Source of the DNA: Bedellia somnulentella
Taxonomy: Eukaryota; Arthropoda; Insecta; Lepidoptera; Bedelliidae
DNA: 64,000 nucleotides
Direction of reading: 5' to 3'
Assembly: GCA_963576735.1 (NCBI GenBank)
Contig: OY755187.1
Coordinates: forward strand, 2,294,001-2,358,000
The notes under the pieces were generated by a model that was not told where the DNA came from, searched no databases, and worked only from the letters and a program-made list of their open reading frames with translations. A program made the position numbers and the translations under genes. This document shows, one piece after another, positions 54,746 through 64,000 of the stretch. The stretch's first letter is position 1. Each line of letters begins with the position of its first letter.

Positions 54746-55454
54746 GATCCCTGTAACTGTATTTAACTGTATTTTATTGAATTGAAAATATTAACAATAT
54801 AACACTTTTACTTTATCAACATATTTAGAAAAACAGTATTGAACACGTTATCTATCAAATAGAAATGGCGAGTAAAATAAAAATGTTAAATAAAAAAACA
54901 TGTTAACCCTAAAAGGAGTCCGTACGGTAGTGGGTGCGGAGCGTTGACTCCTCTCGTTCCGGCCTATTGATCGATTTTAATTTTAAATTAAGAACGGCCG
55001 GTTCGATCCAGATTCCTTTGCTTTGTTGTTAGTATAAAAAAAAACTGAATGGAACTAATGAGGTCATATTGAATTCTATAAGCAAGAATTAACTACGCGT
55101 TTATTGGCTTTCAAACCATATCTGATTTCTAAACAGCTATTAGCGGAGTCATCAAATATATTGAATTTCAATAGAAACTGACTAAACAGAAATGATTTTA
55201 GTACAATTTGTATTTTTATTTCTATATGTGAGTATTTAAGTAAAACTATGCTGTCGTTCTTATTTTTACTATACTTATTTCTTTACAACTTATCGTTTTC
55301 ACGCTATATCCTAGGTAAGAGATAGGCAATGATCTCCATCCATCGTCATTTCAGAATCTTCACCAAGCCGCTGGTGCCAAGATTTTTTAGGTTAGGTTAG
55401 GTTTTAATAAGTTAGATCAGATAGGATTTTGTCACTAACGTTACTTTCTCCCCC

Positions 55455-55582
55455 GTAGTATGAGGCGTGTTAGAGCGCCTATGTCATGTGAGAAGTGAGA
55501 TGCTAACAGATTTTTTATGAGAAATCTGAGTCAGTTTCTCATTTCTCATGTGACATATGCGCTCTCACAAGCCTCATGCTAC
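55455..55582. repeat. MITE-like inverted repeat (type M5)
   Basis: GTAGTATGAGGC at the left mirrors GCCTCATGCTAC at the right; further in, CTATGTCATGTGAGAAGTG mirrors ATTTCTCATGTGACATATG. 128 bp in all, single copy here. Confidence 0.75.
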
Positions 55583-55749
55583 TATTGATGGTCTTCCTCC
55601 ATCCGCATCAATTTGCATCGAACGATAAAAGCGATTCCCAAATATATACAAAAATGTACTTATTGTCAAATGTGACTATACATTTATCCCCAAAAGTTGT
55701 AGCCAGAGCTTCAGTTACCAAATAAGGAAACCACTTATGGAAGTTTAAT

Positions 55750-55890
55750 GGTTACTAATAAATAAGGAATAAATAAAGGAAAGAAAAATTTCGACACAGG
55801 CGGGAATCGAACCCGCGACCTCGGGTATATACGCCCCGACGCTCTGCCAATTGAGCTACCACCGTGTCAATGGCTGCCAGCGCGAAATTC
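55750..55890 (-). repeat. R4 tRNA-like element
   Basis: GGAAAGAAAAATTTCGACAC, GGCGGGAATCGAACCCGCG (B box reversed), CTCTGCCAATTGAGCTACCA (A box reversed), then GTGTCAATGGCTGCCAGCGC. It is not counted as a tRNA gene: the body is part of a repeat. Confidence 0.8.
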
Positions 55891-55919
55891 TCCTATCCTT
55901 TATTTCTTTTACACGTTTA

Positions 55920-56055
55920 AGTAACGAAACGTAGTAACGTGGTTGGTGACGGCTCCGCAGCCACATCATCCAAAAATCAAATGACAAAACAGAAATCGCT
56001 AAATCACGTCTAACCGTGGAGAAGAAATGAGCTAGTGATATTCTAAGCCGACACT
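55920..56055 (-). repeat. Degenerate R1
   Basis: GGTTGGTGACGGCTCCGCAG, AATCACGTCTAACCGTGG, AGTGATATTCTAAGCCGAC. Confidence 0.6.
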
Positions 56056-56379
56056 CAAAGCACAAAAAAATACAATAAAGTATTGGGTTTAGATAATTTT
56101 CCTACTAAAACAAAGGACCTTGATAATGGAATCACTAACAGATCCTCTTATTTTGACACATATTTTGATAATATGGATAAACAATATGTTTAACCAAATA
56201 TTTCTCCAAGAAAACACATATCAGGTTTTGATCGAAATAACATGTGACGCACATAACGGTCATAAGTATTTCTTAGCCATATCCGTGAAATCCCAATATG
56301 ACTGTCAACCCAATAATTTTACATAATCCTATTGATTTAAGCTCAGTTTGTTCATTTTCAACTATTGAAATGTTAGTGC

Positions 56380-56838
56380 CGTGTAGGCTTAGAACGTCAC
56401 TAACACTTTCTATCCACAGGTGTCGTAAGAGGCGACTAAGGGCCAGTTTTTTGATCCGTGGTTAACTCAACAATTTGTTGAATATCGTAACTATTAGTTA
56501 GATATCAGCAAAATGCATTTTTTGACCCGTGGTTAGAGTAACTAATGGTCAAATATCGAACCAAAATGGATTTACGATTTGACTACTGGTTAGACATTTA
56601 ACTATAGTCAATGTAACAAATGGTTATATTTTTAACTCCGGATCAAAAAAACTAGCCCTAAGGGTACGAGGCTTCTTTAATTTGTTTTTGGACGATGCGG
56701 TTGGAGACCCATGACCAACGATACTTTAATTCTATCATCTTCTCCCCTATCAACTTCCAAATGTGGCTGAGGAGTTTCTGGCTCTGAAGCTCTGGCTACC
56801 CATTTTGGGATTTATAGCCGTGAGTGTATGTATGTATT
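56380..56838 (+). repeat. R1 interrupted by a Harbinger-type MITE
   Basis: R1 starts GCCGTGTAGGCTTAGAACG, breaks after GGCGACTAAGGG, resumes with AAGGGTACGAGGC, GGACGATGCGGTTGGAGACC, CTCTGGCTACCC and ends in (TATG)n. The interruption is the element at 56440-56658. Confidence 0.88.
56440..56658. mobile_element. 219-bp MITE, PIF/Harbinger-like
   Basis: Ends GGGCCAGTTTTTTGATCCG and CGGATCAAAAAAACTAGCCC form inverted repeats of about 19 bp. TAA is duplicated on both sides (56437-56439 and 56659-56661), the 3-bp TWA target typical of PIF/Harbinger. Internal arms such as GATCCGTGGTTA repeat with GACCCGTGGTTA. Confidence 0.85.
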
Positions 56839-56859
56839 TATGTTGATATTTTTCAACAG

Positions 56860-58480
56860 TTGAAATGTGGGTTGTATTGATTACTCCAATGGCGCCTATT
56901 AATTGATTTATAATTATATATCTAGAAACGTTAGGAGTTAATTATGTAACTAGTTTTTATTTTGCATAAACACCAATTAATATATATTTCTGGTAAACGA
57001 AGTCAAAATGGCTGATAATTTTGGAAATAATTAATTCTGATATGTGTGTGTTAGCTTATGCGAAACATGGAAATAAATAAACTGTCAATTGGATAGCTTA
57101 TAAAATAATTACTTGCAAGTAAGACGTGGACAATATTTTACTATACGATCCATTATTGTTTTACACAAGTGTCTATGAAATTATTTCTAAGTTATCTGGC
57201 TACCCCTTGTTAGGGTTCCTCTTACATAAATTGTCAAAAATCCTCGCCTGTCTCAAGATACCAGCTGTGTAAAGAACAATAATATAATCGTACTTAACAC
57301 TAACAAAAACCCACCGCTGCAAATAAAAGGAAACCATCAAGAAGACTTTGCAAATATGAAAAGTTGAACGGACTCAGCTGTTTTGTTTGAACTTGCATTG
57401 TTTGGACAATAATGTACTTCAAACGACTCCACAATAAACCACGTTAAGTCTTCGAATATTTCACAATGAGCCCTTGGCCTATAGGAGTACTTACTTACCT
57501 GCCCCTATAGACTTCTAAAAATACATTTAACTCCAGTGGATAAACTCTAATATAGCGCTGACAATTTAAACGCAGTGCATCGTCTTGGTAGAGCAGATTG
57601 GTAGAGCAACTTTTAAATATGGTTGGATAATAAATGCGCGTGCGCATAGTGCGTCAACTTTAACTGTCAGTTGGTCTGCTACGTTGTACCGTAGCGACGC
57701 GCGCGCAGCACCGATTGTTAACGCATGGTGATCGATCGAAATAGATCTATCATCGGAAACTAGTGCAGTTAATAAAAGTTTATCTTGAAGAAATTGTGTG
57801 CCTTATTGTGTGGTTTAATTATCAGCATTCTTCTTATAACTGGTGTGTTTTGAACACTTTTCTTATTTGTGATAGTGGTTTGATTAATCAAAGGTTTACT
57901 CGCATCATTTTCAGATATCTCAAAGTTATCATTATCATTATTTATCAACTCTATGTCAACTTAATCTATAAAGGAAACTAGCGATACAAGTTCATCTTTA
58001 GAAGTCGAAACGAAAATAAGCCTTGTTATGATAAATGGCGTTGATGGTCCGGCAGGTGCTTTAATTATTCAATAAAAAACACTTTGGAATTATCTCGTGA
58101 TTCATGATGTTTTTATTAGCATCCTGAGCGGCGGGCATATTGTTGTTTCTTATAATTATGTGCCTCATTTTGATTTAACTGCCATTGCTATTGTTACCAT
58201 ATTATGTGCGTCGAGTTACTCGATGGTTATCTCTAGGTAGTAGTTTCAAAATTACTCTTTGTTATTGAAATGTATGGCTTGTTTTATTGAAATGAAGTGA
58301 ATGCTGAATTTATCAAGTATGGTCACGTAATGATGGTTAGCCCGAACATTGTATTGTGTTTGAATACATTACATTTGAATTTGAAAATCCTGATGTGTCC
58401 GGTTGCATCGTGTACAAACAATAGATAATGTTAATTGTCTTTTGTTTGAAACATTATATTATTTATCTCAGCCTCTTGAA
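56860..58480. other. Nothing certain; possible CpG-rich promoter patch
   Basis: Mostly AT-rich. 57655-57735 is CpG-rich (CGACGCGCGCGCAGCACCG) and starts after TCAGTTGG, an initiator-like sequence. An ATG at about 57725 opens only a 12-codon frame. It may be an unannotated transcription start, but I see no donor nearby. Confidence 0.35.
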
Positions 58481-58489
58481 TGCGATTAG

Positions 58490-58610
58490 GCAGGTAAGAC
58501 CTAGATAAACTTCTTGTACGATCCTGACAGATCTCACTTCATATTTATTATTTCGCTCATTATCATTAATCCTCTTATAAGACTAAACTTCTGTGCTCTT
58601 CACTTCGGTC
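58490..58610 (-). mobile_element. Degenerate LINE-C scrap
   Basis: GTACGATCCTGACAGATCTC, CATTAATCCTCTTATAAG and TGTGCTCTTCACTTCGG roughly follow the reversed LINE-C 3' coding region. Confidence 0.4.
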
Positions 58611-58874
58611 GTTTTTTCTTATTATGGTTTAAAATATAATTGATAAAAACGTATACGTTATGTACTATTTTTAAGTGTTGCATTAGAATGAAAAACATTG
58701 GATTACTTATCGCGTTCTGTCACAAAGTCACCTTTAACTACAACGTAACATAATATTGTATTAATCAAATAATGTCACCATAAATATTAACTTAGAAGCG
58801 GCTTGTTGTTGTTGTTAATTATGTATATACTATACTTTAGTTCACGTTGAGTTTTAGAGTTAATCAATTTATCG

Positions 58875-59025
58875 TTCAAGAATAAAAGAGCATGTATGAA
58901 AAGATTGATGGATGTGAATGAAGCTAGAGAGGTTTGCCAGGATCGTACAAAGTGGCGATCGATAGTCTCTGCCTACCCCAATGGGAACTAACGGCGTGAG
59001 AATATGTATGTATGTATGTATGTAT
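58875..59025 (+). mobile_element. LINE-C 3' end
   Basis: AAGAATAAAAGAGCATGTAT, TTGATGGATGTGAATGAAGC, CAAAGTGGCGATCGATAG, CTACCCCAATGGGAAC, tail (TATG)n. Same C-terminal peptide as the 44694 copy. Confidence 0.88.
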
Positions 59026-60902
59026 TCATCCGCATCCCACATACATATCGTTTATGAATCAATGTCTATAGAAATGCAATCCTTGCTTCACATCCTTCAT
59101 CACCTAAGGTTGAGGTTAAAGCTGGTTGGAAAAATGGTTCAAATGATAAAAAAAACTTTTTGTTCACAAATTCTACTAGTTACATAGGCTAAACGTCTTA
59201 AATATGACTAAAAATAAACCATATTGAGGCTATGATCCGTGCTACTGTAACCTTGGAAAATTTTAATTGGTTAGCAAATAATCAAAGCTACCATGCGATG
59301 ATACTCGTAATTAATCGAATTAATTGGTCACAATTTTATCGGTTGTTATTGTTGAAGTCTTGTTGTTATTTACATTTCCCACGACACATTTTCTATAATC
59401 GCTTCTCGTATTATCTTTACAAGTAAATTATGCTTGTTTGCGAATGATAACAGAAATATTGATACTGAAAATATAACCAAATTCAATGTTTTTGTTGGGA
59501 AATTGAAGCTAAGAATAGTAGTAATAATTTACGTTTATTTAGTAGGAATGAATGACGCTTTGAAGATGACGGTATTGACCAATGGTGGTGAGTCACTGTT
59601 GACACTCTTCGACATATTACTAAGCAACCGATTTAAGATGTTTTCTCAGCATATTGGTACTTTTAATAATGATGATGAGGTTCATTGACTCAGGTCAATT
59701 TACATAAGAGATTTTAATTAAAACTACGTTTTCTAAGGAACTGTTTTATGACCCTTATGATTTTAGTCGTTCTTGTTAAAGTAAATGGTTTTCTATTCAA
59801 TACAAATCTGTAGATATTATGCTCTACTAGACATGCTTTTAATAGGTCATACTCATAAAACGAACTTTATTTTAACATCAGATCATTTTACGTATGTTGA
59901 AACTCACGTGTGATGTAAAACCCAATTAATATTAAATCAACTAGTCGAAATTTATCATAGATGTAGTTAATAATAATCTGTTTCATCCGGCCAGAAGCAC
60001 TCAAGAGACGGAAATGCATGTTGATAAAAAAACTTTTACCGAACACAAGACACCATTCATCAATGGACAGAGCTATACGTCTTCGCGTTCATTCATAACG
60101 GTACCCCAATATGTTGAGAAATACTGAATTAATTTTGGTATATATACATCCGTAACGAGGTTTTTAAAGATCTCTTTTTAAGATACATACACAGTTCACA
60201 CTTGCGAGATCTTATTGAGATAACTTGCCGAAAATTCTCTCTGGCCCTAGTCCAGTACTTTTGGGAAAATTAGAATTAAGAAGGGCACAAGTTTGTCATT
60301 ATCTTAGTGTTTTAAATTACGTCTTAGATTTACATACCCTTATATAACGTAGTAAGTATAACTTAAAATCTTCAAAAATACGTCTTTGCGAATATCATCC
60401 CATTCCATCAGAGCTCGAGAAGTCAGGAAAGCCATAAATTATTGATTAATAACTCAAGCTCATAGATAATGTGAGAACAATAGCAAGTGATGATATAAAC
60501 CTACCACACAGCCAGAACACAGTTGACATAACACTAGTTGAAGTTGATAGTGTGAAACTTGACCACAATTTGAATGGACTTGCTAAACATATGACTAAAC
60601 TCGTTATGCCTAAAACACCAAAGTGTGTAGAAATTTTCGATACGAAACGACCACGTGTACATCGTGTGGGTGTATTGGAATCGAATGTTGAAGATCATTA
60701 TCGATAAAGTGACTGAGTCTGACATAACATTACCGTAAAACTACAGCGAACGGTTTCTCGGAGATGTCTGTAGAAATCATTTTATAACCCTGGTAACGTC
60801 AGACATAGCTTGTGTTGTTTTTTGGGTGGCTACTGAGTCATGTGACAAAAACACCTTTTTCCACATTTATTGGTTAGATTTTGAAAAAGACCGATTTCTC
60901 TT
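59026..60902. other. Nothing recognised
   Basis: AT-rich. Small ORFs (for example 59434-59688 and 60471-60707) show no recognisable motif, Kozak context or splice signal, and I do not call them genes. Confidence 0.4.
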
Positions 60903-61105
60903 ATTTAAATCTTTTTGTTCATGAAAACCTCATGTGGGGATTATTACTAATAAATAAAGGAAAGAAACATTTTGGACATTGGCGGGAATCGAACCCGCGT
61001 CCTCGGGTATACGCCCCCGTCGCTCTGTCAATTGAGCTACCGTGTCAATGGCTGCCAGCGCGAAATTCTTCTATCCTTTATTTCTTTTACACGTTTAAGT
61101 AGTGT
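60903..61105 (-). repeat. R4 tRNA-like element
   Basis: TTTAAATCTTTTTGTTCATG, TGGGGATTATTACTAATAAA, GGCGGGAATCGAACCCGCG, CTCTGTCAATTGAGCTACCG, GCTGCCAGCGCGAAATTC, ending ACACGTTTAAGTAGTG. Confidence 0.82.
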
Positions 61106-62392
61106 TTGCTTTTCCTACCTCCGAATTTATTTATCCTTTATTTATTAGCAATTTCTCTTATGTTTGAGATTTCGTTCATTTTTATTACACAATGTAATCA
61201 AATATTCATTTTACCATGTATACTAATAATATTTTTTTTTGTTATTTTTATTAAAAAATTGATTGTTTTGCTTAACCTAGTATAAGATGGTTAGATAACT
61301 GTGTTGCTAACAATCAAATTTCAGGGTCGGCAGTTGTAGTTTAAATGACTGTAGTAATAATAATGTATTATTACTATTAAATTATTGTAAAAAAATCTAG
61401 CGTGTGTTGTTAGAAAATCTATTAGATGAAATATATATTATTTGGATTTTCTAATAATTAATACAGGATAGATAGTTTAGTGACGTAGCAACATATTAGG
61501 CCAAATACTAATACATTTTATTACCAACATAACGTCGCTATAGGTACTCGTAACAGAAAAATTCTTCAATAAAATAATAATCATTTGTTGTAATTATCTC
61601 AGTAGCAATAGATAAAATAAGATAGACATATCTCGCATACTTTTACTCACAATCTTGCATCAACCCGTTCTCCATGAAATTTAATCGCTTACGTAATGAT
61701 CTGTCTATTTAGATTTTTTATCTCACAAACTTGCATCATAAAATAGTTGGAGCATACGGTTTTTATCAGTATTTCGCCATCAAGTACCACCTTGTCTTAG
61801 AACAAACTGTTGGGTTCTTTTCTCCGCGGATATGGTGATCCGGAGTCACGCTAGGGGGAGTTTTTGTACCATTTTTTGTCGCAACTCAACCTGATATTTT
61901 AGATCGTATTAAATATTATGTTATGAAGCATATCTAATCTTTTGTGACTTTGGTAATTTAAAATGGTTTTAGTGGTTTTTAAAAGGCTTCTTAAAATTAT
62001 GTCGGTATACATGATTTTTATTTTATTTACATACACCAAACCAAAATCAGGATCCCGATCAAAGTTTTAGGTTTTTTAACAAATTGAATTTTATATTTTT
62101 ATACTATATGTAAATGACCTTCTGTAGCAAGACGCGTAGCACAGAGCAGCTAAATAAATGAAAATATACCTCTGAACAATATGATATAGAAAAATTATGC
62201 TAGCTATCACACGAACCATAACATAACCACCCTCACTTGTTTCATTCTACAAAGAGTAACGGTGGAGTTTAATAAGAGTAGCATTTTTAGTTACCCCAAA
62301 GGTGAAGGTTAATAGTTGATATCGATATTTACGTTAAAAATCGTTTAATTTTGGATTAGTAATCTCTCTGTCCAGATTTGGATGGACTTGCA
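61106..62392. other. Nothing recognised
   Basis: AT-rich with poly-T runs. No repeat, gene or exon that I can support. Confidence 0.45.
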
Positions 62393-62580
62393 TTATTTAA
62401 ATCTTTTTGTTCATGAAAACCACATGTGGGGATTTTTACTAATAAATAAAGAATAAATAAAGGAAAGAAAAATTTGAAGGCGGGAATCAAACCCGCGACC
62501 TCGGGGCGTATACCCGAGGTCGCGGGTTCGATTCCCGCCTGTGTCGAAATTTATTTATTTTTATTTATTCTTTATTTATT
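62393..62580. repeat. R4 collapsed into a near-perfect palindrome
   Basis: GGCGGGAATCAAACCCGCGA-CCTCGGG, then a 7-bp loop GCGTATA, then CCCGAGG-TCGCGGGTTCGATTCCCGCC. The A-box half of the tRNA-like part is gone and the B-box half is mirrored. TTATTTATTC-type AT tails lie on both sides. Confidence 0.88.
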
Positions 62581-62834
62581 GGACTTGCATTACTTTGAAA
62601 CGAGAATTTGAACATCATTTATAACATCCTCATCAATATCCTATTTAACATTAAAATATTTAGTACATTTGCTTTTTCTAATATAATATTAAATAACACC
62701 TAATCGGCAAAATTAACTTATTTATTATAAATTTAATTAATTTACGTCATAAAATGTCTCCATTTTACGAAGGAAATTTCGTAACAATTATTTAAAAAAA
62801 TGGCGTTGAATTACGTAGTGTAGTTTTATATCAT

Positions 62835-63085
62835 ACATACACACATACACATACTCATGGCTATAAATCTCTCAACGGGGTAGCCAGAGCTTTGGAATAA
62901 TAAATTCTTCAGCAACTTTTGGAAGTTGATTGCGAAAAAGATGATAATAATAAACGTTTTTGGTGACGGGTCTCCAACCACATCGCCCAAAAATCACTTA
63001 AAAAGCCCCTATACCCTTAGTCGCCTGTTACGATCACCCACGGGTAGAAATGGGGTAGTGTTATTCTAAGCCGACACTACACGGT
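62835..63085 (-). repeat. R1, full length
   Basis: ACATACTCATGGCTATAAAT, GGGGTAGCCAGAGC, GGTGACGGGTCTCCAACCAC, GCCTGTTACG, ATTCTAAGCCGACACTACAC. Confidence 0.88.
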
Positions 63086-64000
63086 TAAATCCAACTTTAA
63101 TATAAATATAATTTGTTGACATTATTCGCAAGCCTATATTTTGTCTTGTAAGTTCGTCTCGGTGTAATGTAATTCAAACATTATTGGTTAAAGTAAAGAC
63201 TCAAAGTTACTACTAAATTGCTAAAATTGTAAAACCATTCCACTATAAAAATCCGTACTAAGAATGTTGTGTTCATCCTTTAACATTCGGTTACATAAGA
63301 CAAGCTGATTAGCTGCACCATTAAACTCTAAATAATCTTCATTTATCTCAATCTTTTTAGCACAATCTTCTTATTCAGCCTGTTCTGGCTTACATACTCT
63401 AATAGAAACGTTCGGAGCATTTTCATCTTTTTCACCATCACCTTAAAGTTTATTGTTGTCTGTTTTGGTTTTTTGATGATGCTCGTTAAATTTAGCACTG
63501 GTCAGCGCAATTGGTTGATTAAAACAATTAATTGCAATTGTGTCGGTATTTGTAACGTTTCCTGTATTTAGTTTCGCCACATGGCTGTCCATGTGTTATG
63601 TTTGATGATACGGTGCGAGTATTGTTGTTCAAGTACCTTAACGTTACGGCCGAAAATAATAAGGAAGTTTATCCCCAATTATAATCGACATACGTTAACA
63701 AATTCAGTCCGTGTACATGTGGTAAATATATTTCAAATACAAAGAGTTGGATTTAGAATCAAAAATCTTTTAACATATGACACTCGAAAGAAGTTGAATA
63801 CTTAAAACCTAGATAACAATGGCCTACTTCTACTTTAAAAATCATCCTGTCAGTCAGTTCTACTTTAAAAGTCATCCTGTCGTGTAATACTAATTCTGTG
63901 ATATTCTTAATTATGCAAAAAACCTAAGAACACAGGGATCTTAAGTGTGGAACTAATAATGTGAGGCACCCTACGATATAGGATGTATGTTCTTCTTTTA
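63086..64000. other. Nothing recognised
   Basis: AT-rich. A short direct repeat (TTCTACTTTAAAA-TCATCCTGTC at about 63828 and 63858) is the only structure I notice. Confidence 0.45.

Noticed and set aside
55790..55870. tRNA-like sequences with good A and B boxes (also 42990-43140, 61000-61050, 62470-62550)
   Set aside because: They sit in the same repeat body (R4), lack a paired acceptor stem and are often palindromic, so not counted as tRNA genes.
59434..59688. 84-codon open frame considered as a SAM-domain exon
   Set aside because: No SAM signature, no acceptor in the phase required after exon 10.
60471..60707. 78-codon open frame
   Set aside because: No recognisable motif, no splice sites, ordinary AT-rich composition, and a minus-strand frame overlaps it.

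Overview
The window looks like nuclear DNA of a moth or butterfly (Lepidoptera). It is AT-rich, has long introns with GT/AG splice sites, and is crowded with short retroelements: tRNA-derived SINEs ending in (ATGTT)n, other short elements ending in (ATGT)n, Helitron-like ends and many small inverted-repeat elements. There is one recognisable protein-coding gene, on the + strand, and one clear tRNA gene.

The gene is an insect ANKS1/Odin/AIDA-1 family gene (ankyrin repeats, then SAM domains, then a PTB domain; the Drosophila counterpart is CG4393). Ten exons join in frame: 3367-3447, 4307-4463, 5150-5295, 7087-7212, 11023-11249, 15974-16070, 17513-19994, 34835-34963, 35652-36101 and 42108-42264. 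They give about 1,350 codons. Exons 1-5 encode about six ankyrin repeats. Exon 7 is a giant 827-codon Ser-rich disordered exon. Exons 8-10 are a Pro/Ser linker. The start codon lies upstream of what I can identify. The SAM and PTB exons are not visible, so 42265-64000 is read as intron or flank. A possible alternative last exon with a stop and AATAAA signals lies at 37366-37462.

A striking feature is repeated small-scale duplication of this gene's own exons: a relic of exon 3 (5354-5427), a dead copy of exon 4 (6677-6782), a truncated copy of exon 8 with a stop (34070-34174), a second copy of the 3' end of exon 8 (about 35085-35235), and a base-perfect 400-bp tandem duplication carrying the 3' end and splice donor of exon 10 (42234-43033).

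The rest is mobile DNA. I use working names. SINE-A is a tRNA-derived SINE of about 330-380 bp. R1 is a TSD-flanked element of about 240 bp with an (ATGT)n tail, present in more than 25 whole or partial copies. LINE-C is the 3' end of a non-LTR retrotransposon that still encodes the C-terminus of its reverse-transcriptase ORF. R4 is a tRNA-like element that tends to form palindromes. SINE-A, R1 and LINE-C share a related 3' terminal block with a small CCCC/GGGG hairpin, which suggests one reverse transcriptase moves all three. There are also a large fold-back element (29324-30946), a Helitron-like element (23999-24965) and at least eight kinds of MITE-like inverted repeats. I found no operon, phage, CRISPR array or defence system. 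The strongest leads are the shared retroelement tail, the serial exon duplications and the possible alternative 3' end.
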